Shown: piece by piece, positions 43,524-52,988 of the stretch
How the letters are laid out: each line of letters starts with the position of its first letter
How positions within the stretch are numbered: the stretch's first letter is position 1
NCBI RefSeq assembly: GCF_001012825.1
Contig: NZ_LCZJ02000023.1
Coordinates: forward strand, 193,158 to 257,157
Length of the DNA stretch: 64,000 bases
Direction of reading: 5' to 3'
DNA from: Paenibacillus etheri
GTDB lineage: Bacteria > Bacillota > Bacilli > Paenibacillales > Paenibacillaceae
Translations under genes and position numbers: made by a program
Notes under the pieces: model-generated
What the model was told of the DNA's origin: nothing
What the model saw: the letters and a program-made list of their open reading frames with translations, nothing else
Database searches by the model: none

Positions 43524-44536
43524 AAACGATCCGCGCTTTCACGGATAATGAGCTGGTTGTCAAGCACGATTTTATGCTTGACATTGCGCCCTTCTATCAT
43601 GTCGATGAGCATTTGCGCTGCTTGATAGCCCATCTCGTATTTCTCCTGGCGTACAGTGGTCAGTTTGGGCGTGGTGTAGGAGGCTATTGAGATGTCGTCA
43701 AAGCCGATCACCGAAATGGAACCAGGTATTACCCTGCCCATCTGCTCCAATTCTTTCATCACACCCAGCGCCATGATATCGCTAGAGCAAACGACGGCTG
43801 TTGTTTCGGGGTGGCGCGACAGGATTTTGCTAATGGCATCCGCCCCGCCCTCTTCCGAAAAGCGGCCGTCTTCAACTCTGCTGACATCGTAGGTGATGTC
43901 AGCCTCCTGCAAACCCAGCATGTAGCCTGACAAGCGATCAGCGCAGATAGCCGCTTCTTTATAACCATTGATGAAAGCAATGTTACGGTGTCCCAGCTGG
44001 ATCAAATGCCGGACAGCATCCCTGACTCCGCTTACATTATCGGTCGTGACGTGTCCGACCCCCTCGCCAGCGACAGGGATGTCTATTAACACGGAGGGGA
44101 ACGATGATTGATCGATGACCTCTCTTAAATAGGGATCGGTCGTCTTTAAACCCTTCAGGATGACGCCGTCAACATTGCGCTCCCGACAAAGGTCCGAATA
44201 GGTTTTATTCATTTGTTTATTAGGGTTCGTACTGAACAAAATGATATCGTAATTCAGCTCGCTGGACCGGTCACTAATGCCGCACAGCACCTCGAAAGAA
44301 AAAGCGGCTTTGACGCTGTCGCGCGTAAGCTCTGATATGATGACTCCGATCGTATTCGTTTTTTTCAGTACCAGACTTTGTGCCTGCGAATTCGGATGGT
44401 AGGACATTTTTTCGGCCAGCTTCTTGATCCGGCTTCTTGTTTTTTCATTGACGTCGGGGTAGCCGTTCAGCGCGCGTGATACGGTTGTAATGGATACGCC
44501 CGCCGCTTTGGCGATATCTTTGATTGTAGGTGACAT
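43511..44536 (-). CDS. LacI-family repressor (second sugar locus)
   Basis: 341 residues from ATG 44536, chosen because TGAGG lies 8 nt upstream and HTH residues follow at once (TIKDIAKAAGVSITTVSRAL). Hinge helix near 52-60, effector domain about 62-335 with GFDDISIASYTTPKLTTVRQ near the end. Located upstream of, and co-directional with, the importer operon 43391-38084. Palindromes at 44556-44569 (own promoter) and 43472-43493 (importer) are the probable operators. Confidence 0.92.
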   Translation of the reverse strand: MSPTIKDIAKAAGVSITTVSRALNGYPDVNEKTRSRIKKLAEKMSYHPNSQAQSLVLKKTNTIGVIISELTRDSVKAAFSFEVLCGISDRSSELNYDIILFSTNPNKQMNKTYSDLCRERNVDGVILKGLKTTDPYLREVIDQSSFPSVLIDIPVAGEGVGHVTTDNVSGVRDAVRHLIQLGHRNIAFINGYKEAAICADRLSGYMLGLQEADITYDVSRVEDGRFSEEGGADAISKILSRHPETTAVVCSSDIMALGVMKELEQMGRVIPGSISVIGFDDISIASYTTPKLTTVRQEKYEMGYQAAQMLIDMIEGRNVKHKIVLDNQLIIRESADRLQKG

Positions 44537-44555
44537 ATAAAAAACCTCAAACTTT

Positions 44556-44569
44556 CCAAAACGTTTTGG
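44556..44569. promoter_or_regulatory. Operator palindrome before the second lacI gene
   Basis: CCAAAACGTTTTGG lies between the promoter and the start codon, so bound repressor would block elongation or initiation. Same core AAACGTTT as the palindrome at 43472-43493. Confidence 0.65.
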
Positions 44570-44582
44570 TAATGCTACAATC

Positions 44583-44611
44583 AATATAGCACCTCATGTA
44601 AGCGATTGCAA
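44583..44611 (-). promoter_or_regulatory. Promoter of the second lacI gene
   Basis: Minus strand: -35 TTGCAA (44611-44606), 17-nt spacer, -10 TATATT (44588-44583). Confidence 0.65.
44597..44610. promoter_or_regulatory. Catabolite-responsive element (cre)
   Basis: TGTAAGCGATTGCA fits the CcpA site pattern TGWAARCGNTNNCA. It overlaps the -35 of the second lacI promoter and lies 64 nt before the divergent YdjC gene, so both may be under carbon catabolite control. Confidence 0.6.
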
Positions 44612-44673
44612 TATTTCATTGGAAATTTTTAGGGTGGACGAATTCACTACACAGTAACCGGAGGTTGAATGAA

Positions 44674-45453
44674 TTGCCGAAACTGGAAATTTACTTGATC
44701 ACGCAAGGTGACGATTTGGGGGGAAGCTATTCCGCCAATAAGGCCATCCACGAGGCCTGGCGGAACGGCGAGCTCCGTAATGGTTCATTGATGGCAAATG
44801 GCATAGCGGTACAATCCGCTGCTAAGCTATTTGCCCACGAGGATGGATTTTGCATTGGCCTTCATTGCACCCTGCATGCAGAGTGGGACCGTGTTCGTTG
44901 GGGTCCGGTATTATCTCCAAACCAGGTTCCGAGCTTGGTGCTCGAAGACGGCACTTTTCACCGGTCCCCAGCAGACTGGAAGACGTCAGGATTTGAAATC
45001 TCGGAGGTGATGGCTGAATTACAAGCTCAACTGGAAACGGCCAGAAAGCTCGGCTTCAAACCTTATTACGCGGATACGCATATGGGCTTCGAGCGAATCG
45101 ACGAACGGCTCACTCACCTATTCGATGATTGGTGTGAAAGCGAAGGGCTAATGTCCTACCGGAACGTTTGCATGAATATTAGTTATAACAGACCAGGCCA
45201 AGGAGAAGATCCCGTATTGAACGTCATTCAAGCATTGGAATCCGTCACCCCCGGCATTTATCGTCTAGTTACGCACCCTACGTTTATGGATGAGGAAATC
45301 CTAAATTTCGGAAACGCCCAGCATTCAGGCGAACAAATTGCAAGGGAGAGAGACGCCGACCGCAGACTGTTCCAAGACGAACGGCTTAAACGGTACATTG
45401 CCCAGAAAGGAATTCGCATCATTCGTTACGACGAGCTCTGGAAATATCGCTAA
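44674..45453 (+). CDS. YdjC/ChbG-family carbohydrate deacetylase
   Basis: 259 residues from TTG 44674: GGAGG at 44660-44664 is 9 nt upstream, whereas the TTG at 44665 touches it. Metal-site motifs of the family are visible: QGDDLG (Asp pair), GLHCTLHAEW and ADTHMG (His). Members remove acetyl groups from chitooligosaccharides or related sugars in the cytosol. Divergent from the second lacI gene and flanked by its operator and the cre site, so probably part of the same sugar response. Confidence 0.85.
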   Translation: MPKLEIYLITQGDDLGGSYSANKAIHEAWRNGELRNGSLMANGIAVQSAAKLFAHEDGFCIGLHCTLHAEWDRVRWGPVLSPNQVPSLVLEDGTFHRSPADWKTSGFEISEVMAELQAQLETARKLGFKPYYADTHMGFERIDERLTHLFDDWCESEGLMSYRNVCMNISYNRPGQGEDPVLNVIQALESVTPGIYRLVTHPTFMDEEILNFGNAQHSGEQIARERDADRRLFQDERLKRYIAQKGIRIIRYDELWKYR

Positions 45454-45654
45454 TCACATATAGACCCACTTTTAAAACCTTCAAACTGTACGATTCCTTT
45501 CAATAGTTTCCTAATCATTGGTTCAATTTATATAGAAAGTTTATGAGGATATCCACAATATGTGAACAATGCACAAGGGCAATCATGATTACGTACATTA
45601 AAAGTAATAACACAGCTTTTTTAGTCGAAGATGCTCTCCAAAGAGGTGAATCGT

Positions 45655-47145
45655 GTGCCTATCAAAACAGGTAATCAATACATCGAACGAATCGACCGGC
45701 AAAATATCAATATCTGGTACAAAGGAACGCGTATCGAAGGGCCCTTATCCAAACATCCCGCATTTCAAGGCCTCATACAAACACAAGCCGAAATGTACAA
45801 CATGCAGTGTGATGAACGTTATTTAGCGCAGATGACTTACCCTTCGCCCGATACTGGAGAGCTTGTTGGTCTATCTTTTCTCCCACCCAAAAGTGTTGAG
45901 GATTTAGAACGTCGAAGAAAAATGATTGAACTCTGGTCGAACAGACATCACGGTTTTTTAGGACGTTCTCCAGATTATATGAATACGGCGATCATGTCTC
46001 TGTTCACAGCTGCCGATATCCTTGAGGATCTTCATCCGAAATATGCCGAAAACCTCAGGAGATATTATGCCTACTGCCGAGATTATGATATTACATTATC
46101 CCATGCGTTCATCCAGCCTCAAGCAAGTAAAATATCCGGTCAAATTGATGCTACAGAGGACTCTATTGCTGCTAAAGTTGTAGAAATCATTGATGAAGGG
46201 ATGATTGTAACTGGTGCTTTTATGATGGCAACACAAGGGGCTACATGCGATGAAATGCTAGTATTCCCTACTCCTTCACCCTCCCTTGTGGATGATGATA
46301 ATCCCTTCGCGTTTGCCTTTGCAGTACCCAATGATCTGCCAGGGATGACTTTTTTTTGCCGTGAAAGTTACGCAGCCACATCCACCTACGACCATCCCTT
46401 AAGTTCCAGATACGAAGAAATGGATACGCTTGTTATATTTGACCGCGTGCTTATCCCTCATGATCGTATATTTTATTACGGGGATGAGATTTACTGTTCC
46501 CGATTGTTCGGTGAGAGTCACTTCCATACACATATAGCCCACCAAATTATCACCCGCTATATTGCTAAGACTGAGTTCTTTCTCGGTGTGCTAGAATCTT
46601 TAGCGGAAGAACAAAATGCTGAGCTCGAGCCCTTCACCATTCTGCCGATTTCAAGAATACTAACGTTTCTAGAAACATTTCAAGCGTTAAGGCTTGCTTC
46701 TGAAATAGGGGCATCCCACGACAAATTTGGGTTTCTTGTTCCTGATAAAGGCCCCCTTCTAGCTTCAACCATTCACTTTTCAGAGTTTTATCCAAAGATG
46801 GTTGAAATGGTTCAAAATCTCAGTTCAAGCGGTCTTATCATGATCACCTCTGAATCTGACTTCAGTTCAAGTGCCGGTTCGTACCTCCATCAGTATTTGA
46901 AGGGTACTGTCTCGGATGCTTGGTATAGAAATGCCTTATTCCGGCTCGCTTGGGAACTAGGAGCAGGTGTATTCGGTGGTCGTCAAACCCAGTTTGAGCG
47001 GTTGTTTTTCGGGAATTCAGAAACAGTGGCCTGGCGTATGTACAATAGCTATGATAATCACAAATACTTCCGTCAAATCATTCACGAATTTATTTCACCA
47101 GAAGACCCCCTCCCTAATTCAACAACAGATGTAGCTTCTAAGTGA
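45655..47145 (+). CDS. HpaB-type flavin-dependent monooxygenase (4-hydroxyphenylacetate 3-hydroxylase family)
   Basis: 496 residues from GTG 45655; AAAGAGGTG is 6 nt upstream, better than the ATG 24 nt earlier. The acyl-CoA-dehydrogenase-like fold of HpaB is recognisable: helical N-terminus, a beta domain about 150-280 with HAFIQPQASK and FDRVLIPHDRIFYYGD, and a helical C-terminus containing GRQTQFERLFFGN. The reduced-flavin supplier HpaC is not encoded nearby. By family it hydroxylates a phenolic compound using FADH2 supplied by a reductase; the real substrate is unknown (YoaI-like in Bacillus). Confidence 0.85.
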   Translation: MPIKTGNQYIERIDRQNINIWYKGTRIEGPLSKHPAFQGLIQTQAEMYNMQCDERYLAQMTYPSPDTGELVGLSFLPPKSVEDLERRRKMIELWSNRHHGFLGRSPDYMNTAIMSLFTAADILEDLHPKYAENLRRYYAYCRDYDITLSHAFIQPQASKISGQIDATEDSIAAKVVEIIDEGMIVTGAFMMATQGATCDEMLVFPTPSPSLVDDDNPFAFAFAVPNDLPGMTFFCRESYAATSTYDHPLSSRYEEMDTLVIFDRVLIPHDRIFYYGDEIYCSRLFGESHFHTHIAHQIITRYIAKTEFFLGVLESLAEEQNAELEPFTILPISRILTFLETFQALRLASEIGASHDKFGFLVPDKGPLLASTIHFSEFYPKMVEMVQNLSSSGLIMITSESDFSSSAGSYLHQYLKGTVSDAWYRNALFRLAWELGAGVFGGRQTQFERLFFGNSETVAWRMYNSYDNHKYFRQIIHEFISPEDPLPNSTTDVASK

Positions 47146-47347
47146 GCTTTTTGTTTATTCTTCATGTTGAATTGAACTTTTCGAATTGCTCCCGCGGCCA
47201 GGGACACGAAGCATTATAGCCCTGGCTGGAGCGTTAACACTTAGGAATTGCACCTATTTATACGCCAAGACTTTCCCGACACCCCCGCGAGATATCCATA
47301 GAAGATCAGTGTTACAATTTTTTCGCATGAATACTCATCCCTTCAGG

Positions 47348-48607
47348 TTACTCCTTTGTTAATGACCAAAAAAGAAGAGCCAGAGCACTCACAATTGCAC
47401 CTAACAAACTCACTCCGTTCCAGCCAAAGTAAACATAGATACTGGTAGATGCGATCGACCCAGTGGCGCTGCCAATGGAATAGAAAATCATGTAACCGGC
47501 AGTAAGCCTACTGCGTGCCTCAGGTCGCAAAGTAAGGATCATGCTCTGATTGGTGACATGTACAGCTTGTACTGCAAGATCAAGTAGGATAATACCAACG
47601 ATTAATGCAAGAAGCGAATGTTGAACATAACTGATTGGCAACCATGATATGAGCAAAAGAATCAAAGCTACACCTGTGGTCTTCTGCCCTAAACCCCGAT
47701 CGGCGAGGCGACCTGCTCGCGCTGCTGCTAACGCTCCAGCAACACCTGCGAGACCAAACGCTCCAATCGCAGTATGTGAAAGAGAAAACGGTGGGGCGCT
47801 GAGAGGTAATACTAGAGACGTCCATAATATACTGAAAGCGATAAAAATCATCATGCCTAGTGCAGCACGGATTCTAAGAGTTCGTTCCTGAGCAAACAAC
47901 GTGAACATTGAACGAATCAGCTGTAGGTAAGATAATGATTCTCTTTTGTGCTCAAAATGTGGCAACACCCGAAACAATACACATGCCATGATTAGTGTGA
48001 ATATCGCGGAAACAAGGTAGACAGAACGCCAACCTGCTAAATCCATTAATACGCCAGCGAAAGTTCGCGCCAGTAGAATACCAATTACAATTCCACTTGT
48101 CACAACACCAACGACACGCCCACGTTCGGCTGGAGCAGCCAAAGTTGCCGCGAATGCAACGAGCGTCTGTGTCACTACGGCAAGAAACCCAACCGCTGCT
48201 ATACCTACGAATAACACTATACTGCTGGTGGCAGTACCAACGACAATTAAAGCCAATACGGATAGGAGCATCTGTCCAGCGATCAGCCAACGCCGATTTA
48301 ATAGATCACCCAGAGGCACTAGTAATAACAGTCCAAGTGCATAAAAAATTTGAGTGATTGTAATAACAAGTCCAACGAATGAATGAGAAATACCAAACTC
48401 GTTCGAAATAGCGTCCAGTAAAGGTTGCGCATAATATATGTTAGCAACAACTATTCCGCAGGCGATGGAAAATAAAAGTGCCACATTACGAGATATTATT
48501 GATACAGGCACTTGTTCCGACGCTCTAAACCCTCCTTGTACTTTTTCAGCTTTTTTGACTGTTTGATCCGCTATAATAGCTTTCGATTCCTCAACAGATT
48601 CCCCCAA
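47348..48607 (-). CDS. MFS transporter, putative drug efflux
   Basis: 419 residues from TTG 48607, where AGGAGG is 9 nt upstream; an ATG 36 nt earlier has no ribosome site. Twelve membrane segments follow a polar N-terminus of about 38 residues. VPLGDLLNRRWLI between helices 2 and 3 and a second RLADRGLGQK loop are the usual MFS motifs. Divergent from the tetR gene at 48836, with a candidate operator in each promoter region, so it is probably the pump that TetR represses. Confidence 0.88.
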   Translation of the reverse strand: MGESVEESKAIIADQTVKKAEKVQGGFRASEQVPVSIISRNVALLFSIACGIVVANIYYAQPLLDAISNEFGISHSFVGLVITITQIFYALGLLLLVPLGDLLNRRWLIAGQMLLSVLALIVVGTATSSIVLFVGIAAVGFLAVVTQTLVAFAATLAAPAERGRVVGVVTSGIVIGILLARTFAGVLMDLAGWRSVYLVSAIFTLIMACVLFRVLPHFEHKRESLSYLQLIRSMFTLFAQERTLRIRAALGMMIFIAFSILWTSLVLPLSAPPFSLSHTAIGAFGLAGVAGALAAARAGRLADRGLGQKTTGVALILLLISWLPISYVQHSLLALIVGIILLDLAVQAVHVTNQSMILTLRPEARSRLTAGYMIFYSIGSATGSIASTSIYVYFGWNGVSLLGAIVSALALLFWSLTKE

Positions 48608-48652
48608 AAATAACGCCTCCTGATTAACTTTTATCAAATTCATAAATTACAT

Positions 48653-48662
48653 ACCGATCAGT
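48653..48662. promoter_or_regulatory. Candidate TetR operator on the MFS side
   Basis: ACCGATCAGT, one change from the palindrome ACCGATCGGT, 45 nt before the MFS start. Confidence 0.4.
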
Positions 48663-48769
48663 ACGTAATTACGTTTGACAAATATAACTCTAAAAAAAGA
48701 TAACTGTCAAGAGACTAGCTTATAGAACAACAAAGGTTATAAACTGACTATCTATACGTCCATTTCTTA

Positions 48770-48798
48770 TTGACATAGTAATCTTCACACCATAAAAT
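48770..48798 (+). promoter_or_regulatory. tetR promoter
   Basis: TTGACA (48770-48775), 17-nt spacer, TAAAAT (48793-48798). Confidence 0.75.
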
Positions 48799-48806
48799 CA
48801 TATTAT

Positions 48807-48816
48807 ACCGTTCGAT
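48807..48816. promoter_or_regulatory. Candidate TetR operator at the tetR start point
   Basis: ACCGTTCGAT, related to the site at 48653. It begins 8 nt after the -10 box. Confidence 0.4.
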
Positions 48817-48835
48817 ATGAAAAGAGGGAGTTACT

Positions 48836-49417
48836 ATGGCTCGACCACGCGAATTTGATGAGGAAAAAGCATTGGATGCAGCTATGCAAGTATTTTGGGA
48901 AAAAGGGTTCGAGGCTACCTCTTTAAGCGACCTGACATCAAGAATGGGTATTCAGCGGCCTAGCATCTACTCAACCTTCGGAGACAAAAAAGGACTATTT
49001 GAAGCTGCATTGCGGAAATATACGAGTTCTCATGCTGCCTATGTTCGTAACAAGCTTCACAACAATCCTTCTGTTAAAGAGGCTTTCCGTGCCTTTTTTG
49101 AAAATATGGTGGCAGAAGAATATGGACAAAATCCGAACTGGGGATGCTTTTGCATCAATTCGATGGTTGAACTTTCACCCCACGATGAGAAATTTGAGAT
49201 CCTAACAAGAGAACACCAGATGTATCTCTCGGTAATCTTTCAAGAAACGATTGATCGAGGTTTGCGCTCAGGTGAACTTGATCCCGCTATTCACGCAAAG
49301 AGTTTAGCTCAGACACTAGTCATATCATTAATTGGACTTACCGTGATCATGAAATCCCGTCCTGAAAGATCATTTGTAGATAATTCTATAAAAGAAATAC
49401 TTACATTGTTGCGATAA
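48836..49417 (+). CDS. TetR-family transcriptional regulator
   Basis: 193 residues. N-terminal HTH about 8-55: EEKALDAAMQVFWEKGFEAT, LSDLTSRMGIQRPSIYSTFG. The ligand-binding part contains NWGCFCINSMVELSP, typical of the TetR subgroup with a C-terminal YxaF/LmrA-like or NemR-like domain; the cysteines there could sense electrophiles. AGAGGGAG lies before the ATG. Divergent from the MFS gene. Confidence 0.92.
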   Translation: MARPREFDEEKALDAAMQVFWEKGFEATSLSDLTSRMGIQRPSIYSTFGDKKGLFEAALRKYTSSHAAYVRNKLHNNPSVKEAFRAFFENMVAEEYGQNPNWGCFCINSMVELSPHDEKFEILTREHQMYLSVIFQETIDRGLRSGELDPAIHAKSLAQTLVISLIGLTVIMKSRPERSFVDNSIKEILTLLR

Positions 49418-49535
49418 AATCAAAAAATCAGGTAGTAATTTTGTAACTTCGAAACGTTATTATGTTTAACAGCTCTTCACTAATCCTGTTTTTCTGTCGA
49501 TAATTTAAAGTAGATGGAAAAGTATGGAGGAGCAT

Positions 49536-49913
49536 ATGAACACTAATCGCAGAACTGAACCTTTTCGATATACCCTTAAAGAACCTGTAACCCTTGATCT
49601 TCATATTCTTAGCATTAACGGAATCCAGATGCCTTCTAAGCCTGTAAGAGCTGTATTGTTTAACATCAGTCGGACCGGCTGCCACTTATCGTTACCCCTC
49701 AACATTAATCCAGAAAATAACCTAGTACGGATTGGTATGGAAATGAATCTAACGGATGAATCTATTTACTTAGAAGGAATCCTGAAATGGAATAGAGAAC
49801 AGCAGGACTGTTTCCATTACGGTATTCAATTAGACATTCCTGAAGCAGATATTGAGTGTCTTCCGAGGGTGCTACGCAGGCTTGCTGGAGAAGGTAAAAT
49901 ATTGGTTCGTTGA
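49536..49913 (+). CDS. PilZ-domain protein (c-di-GMP effector candidate)
   Basis: 125 residues from ATG 49536 (GGAGGA at 49526-49531). An Arg-rich N-terminal switch (RRTEPFRY) and NISRTG (the N/D-x-S-x-x-G motif) are the two parts of a PilZ c-di-GMP site; the Arg spacing is one residue longer than the classic RxxxR. A beta barrel fills about 18-110. No other domain, so it would act through a partner. Stand-alone gene with its own terminator. Confidence 0.8.
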   Translation: MNTNRRTEPFRYTLKEPVTLDLHILSINGIQMPSKPVRAVLFNISRTGCHLSLPLNINPENNLVRIGMEMNLTDESIYLEGILKWNREQQDCFHYGIQLDIPEADIECLPRVLRRLAGEGKILVR

Positions 49914-49948
49914 ACGATCAAAATCTGAATAGTGATCCGTTTAATAAA

Positions 49949-49978
49949 AACAAACCCGCGTGTAGACGCGGGTTTGTT
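49949..49978. terminator. Bidirectional terminator between the PilZ gene and the mrp operon
   Basis: AACAAACCCGCG pairs with CGCGGGTTTGTT around a 6-nt loop. Confidence 0.85.
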
Positions 49979-50026
49979 ACAGTTTTTGCTGCTGTTATTG
50001 AAAATCAAGATTAATTCCTAGCGCTT

Positions 50027-50431
50027 CTATCTTTGTTCTTGAGGTACATCTCGTTCAGGGGTTACTGGTATAACTTGCTCTTTCTCCAGCACCTCTTTTA
50101 AATCATCCTGAATTCTTCGATCCCAATGAGGAACGCCAGAGCGATACGCCGCTCTACCTGTTAGGTGGGCTGATAAAGGTGCAGTTATAAATACGAAGAC
50201 AATCCCTAGTAATAGCTTTGCACTAATATGATCCTGAAAAAATGCAAAATATAGAAATGCCCCAACCAAGACACATAAAACACCGAGAGTAGCACTTTTG
50301 GCAGCAGCATGTGATCTTAGATATACATCAGGTAGCCGAATCAAACCAATGGCACTTACGGCGCTAAGCAATGCTCCCATTAGAATTAACAAGGCAAACA
50401 GCAGCTCACCTGCAGTCTTGATCATTTCCAT
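50027..50431 (-). CDS. mrpG: Na+/H+ antiporter subunit MrpG
   Basis: 134 residues with three membrane helices. IGLIRLPDVYLRSHAAAKSATLG is the MrpG/PhaG signature. The polar C-terminus of about 40 residues is longer than the core. Overlaps mrpF by 26 nt. Last gene of the operon. Confidence 0.92.
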   Translation of the reverse strand: MEMIKTAGELLFALLILMGALLSAVSAIGLIRLPDVYLRSHAAAKSATLGVLCVLVGAFLYFAFFQDHISAKLLLGIVFVFITAPLSAHLTGRAAYRSGVPHWDRRIQDDLKEVLEKEQVIPVTPERDVPQEQR

Positions 50432-50699
50432 GTTCGAGCACCACTCCCCTCTCTATATATCTGGCAAAAGCTGTCGTTCCGATAAAGGAAAGAATTCCAA
50501 TTAACAAAATAATTTCTATAAAAGCCTGCGTTTGGAGAAAGACGGATAAAACGGCCACCATTGCTAGCAGATTAATTCCAATCGTATCTAGCGCAGCGAC
50601 TCGGTCAGGTAAAGAAGGACCTTTCACTAAACGCCAAGCACATACGCCTATAGCTAGAGCCATGATCGTAATGGATAGCATAAGAATAAAATGGATCAT
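50406..50699 (-). CDS. mrpF: Na+/H+ antiporter subunit MrpF
   Basis: 97 residues, three membrane helices, with the family block VKGPSLPDRVAALDTIGINLLA. Its start codon touches the mrpE stop (1-nt overlap). Confidence 0.92.
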   Translation of the reverse strand: MIHFILMLSITIMALAIGVCAWRLVKGPSLPDRVAALDTIGINLLAMVAVLSVFLQTQAFIEIILLIGILSFIGTTAFARYIERGVVLEHGNDQDCR

Positions 50700-51172
50700 T
50701 AGCGGGACACCTCCAGTATCGCATGCTCAAAGGTTTCACGGATATTTGTTCTGAACTGTGCAGGGTCATCTACATCCATGGAATGAATATACAATGTCCG
50801 ATTATCATCGGACACTTCAAGCACTACCGATCCAGGAGTAAGGCAGAGTATCGTGATTAACGTTGCCACTTCCCAATCCGATTTCAGCTCTGTAGTATAT
50901 TTGAGGATAGCTGGACGTATATTAGGCTCCGGTCTTAGAACTGCTTTTACCACTACATAACTAGAAACGACCAGCTCCCGCAGCACCAACAGGATTAGCT
51001 TAATGATCGCCCACACTTTTTCAAGATATAACCTGGGCCAAAAGCGTCGCATTCCGAGTAGAATGAGTATACCGAGCAGGAAACCAATGACGAAACGTGG
51101 TCCAGTCCAGTCATTCTGCAGAAACATCCACAGGAATGCTATCATGAAATTCAATAATAGTTGAAAAGCCAT
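50699..51172 (-). CDS. mrpE: Na+/H+ antiporter subunit MrpE
   Basis: 157 residues: N-terminal membrane helices (about 5-70) and a cytosolic C-terminus with TLITILCLTPGSVVLEVSDD and HSMDVDD, typical of MrpE. It starts 5 nt after mrpD. Confidence 0.92.
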   Translation of the reverse strand: MAFQLLLNFMIAFLWMFLQNDWTGPRFVIGFLLGILILLGMRRFWPRLYLEKVWAIIKLILLVLRELVVSSYVVVKAVLRPEPNIRPAILKYTTELKSDWEVATLITILCLTPGSVVLEVSDDNRTLYIHSMDVDDPAQFRTNIRETFEHAILEVSR

Positions 51173-51177
51173 AGTAT

Positions 51178-52656
51178 CTACTCCTTCATGACAGCGTTAA
51201 TGTATAGTGCTGGATCAGCAAGTACGGCTCCGGCTTGGCTTACATATCCGTTTACCGTTTCAGCACCTACACCCATCAGAATTACAATCGCGAACAAAAC
51301 AGCTGCCGGTACCATCATAGCTTTATAATGAAGCGGTTTGACTTGTTCTTCCCTTTTCTCGCCACCCCAGAATACCTGCTGGAATACCTTGATCAAGGAA
51401 TATAACACTATGAAGCTGGATCCAAGTGCAATTAGCGCTAGAGTCACGTGATTCTGTCCAAATCCACTACGTACCATCATCACTTTTCCAGCAAAACCAC
51501 TAAGTGGTGGAACACCAACCAACGCCAAAGTCAGTACAAAGAACATCCAGCCGGTCCACGGATAGCGTCGGATTAAACCACCCATTTCTTTTAAGCGGTC
51601 GGTGCCCGATGCTGAGATAATCATCCCACCCAGGAAGAATAATAAGGCTTTAGCAACCATGTCATGCATTAAATAGAACACTACACCATTTAACGAATCC
51701 TGAGTCGCGACAGAAATCCCAAAAGCGATAAATCCAACACTGATGATGATATTATAATTAAATATTCGGCCCAGATCGTTATAAGCCAATGCACCGATTG
51801 CACCAAGTATCATCGTCGCTCCCGCCATCCAGGCAATCAGTGTATGGGTGAGTCCCGGTTCTTGAACAAAAATCAATGTAAAGGTACGTATAATTGCATA
51901 CAATCCCACTTTCGTTAACAATGCCCCAAACAGGGCTCTAACAGCCACAGGTGGTGCGCTATAAGAATCCGGAAGCCAGAAAAAGAGCAGCAAACCTGCC
52001 TTTATCGAAAATACGATGAGCAGCAGGACCGCAATGACGTTCAATACACCGCCTTGTCCCGCCTCTGCTACACGCATAGATAGATGCGCCATATTCAGTG
52101 TTCCTGTCGCGGCATATAAATAAGCAAGCGTCGCTACGAACAAGGAAGAGGAGATCACGTTAACTAATACATATTTTAAGGTCTCTCTCAGTTGACCTTT
52201 GGAGCCACCAAGTACAATTAGAGCGTACGAGGCCACTAACAGCACCTCAAAGCAGACGAACAAGTTAAACAGATCTCCAGTGAGAAAGGAACCAAACACC
52301 CCAGTTAATAGAAAATGGAAAAACGGATAGTAGTAAAACCGTTCTCTTTCTTCCCCAATGCTGGCGAAGGAAAAAAATAGGCAAGCCGCACCAACAATAG
52401 CACCGATTAGCACAAGTAAGGCCGCAAACATATCGGCAACAAACACAATGCCATAAGGTGGAAGCCATCCACCCATATATAGGGTCTGGATGCCTTTTGC
52501 ACTTACCTGGTACACAATGATTCCAGCCACCAAGATATTTAAACACACACTGACGGCACTGATAATACGTTGCAGATCCACTCGTTCTTTTAGAAAAATC
52601 AATATGACTGCCGTAAAGGCCGGAATCAGCAGAGGCAGCACTAGCAAGTTGTTCAT
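51178..52656 (-). CDS. mrpD: Na+/H+ antiporter subunit MrpD
   Basis: 492 residues, about fourteen membrane helices, homologous to complex I subunits NuoM/N. The proton-translocation core about 120-410 holds NLFVCFEVLLVASYALIVLGG, KAGLLLFFWLPDSYSAPPV and HDMVAKALLFFLGG, with conserved Glu, Lys and His in membrane segments. Overlaps mrpC by 4 nt. Confidence 0.93.
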   Translation of the reverse strand: MNNLLVLPLLIPAFTAVILIFLKERVDLQRIISAVSVCLNILVAGIIVYQVSAKGIQTLYMGGWLPPYGIVFVADMFAALLVLIGAIVGAACLFFSFASIGEERERFYYYPFFHFLLTGVFGSFLTGDLFNLFVCFEVLLVASYALIVLGGSKGQLRETLKYVLVNVISSSLFVATLAYLYAATGTLNMAHLSMRVAEAGQGGVLNVIAVLLLIVFSIKAGLLLFFWLPDSYSAPPVAVRALFGALLTKVGLYAIIRTFTLIFVQEPGLTHTLIAWMAGATMILGAIGALAYNDLGRIFNYNIIISVGFIAFGISVATQDSLNGVVFYLMHDMVAKALLFFLGGMIISASGTDRLKEMGGLIRRYPWTGWMFFVLTLALVGVPPLSGFAGKVMMVRSGFGQNHVTLALIALGSSFIVLYSLIKVFQQVFWGGEKREEQVKPLHYKAMMVPAAVLFAIVILMGVGAETVNGYVSQAGAVLADPALYINAVMKE

Positions 52657-52988
52657 TGTCTCTCCTCCTTGGTTCCTTCCACATCATCCGTACCCGTCGA
52701 ACGGTAAGTCCGATATGCCAAAACAATGAAGAATGCTGTTACTCCAAAACTAATTACAATAGAGGTCAAAATGAGCGCCTGCGGTAACGGATCTACATAC
52801 GCCTCCGCTTTTTCACCCAGCAATGGTGGAGCACCTGTCTTGAGACCCGACATCGTCAGTAGCAGTAAATGAACACCATGGGTAATTAAATTAGTACCCA
52901 GTAGGATGCGTAGTAAGCTTTTGGAAAGGATTAAATAAACACCTACGGAAAACAATACGCCGATCGCTAAGGCAACAATAAGCTCCAT
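52653..52988 (-). CDS. mrpC: Na+/H+ antiporter subunit MrpC
   Basis: 111 residues, NuoK-like, three membrane helices. LLGTNLITHGVHLLLLTMSG and DPLPQALILTSIVISFGVTA are diagnostic. Its ATG overlaps the mrpA stop by 1 nt. Confidence 0.93.
   Translation of the reverse strand: MELIVALAIGVLFSVGVYLILSKSLLRILLGTNLITHGVHLLLLTMSGLKTGAPPLLGEKAEAYVDPLPQALILTSIVISFGVTAFFIVLAYRTYRSTGTDDVEGTKEERQ

Noticed and set aside
44597-44610. Treating the cre-like site as another LacI operator
   Set aside because: Its sequence TGTAAGCGATTGCA is asymmetric and fits the CcpA pattern better than the AAACGTTT palindromes of the local LacI.
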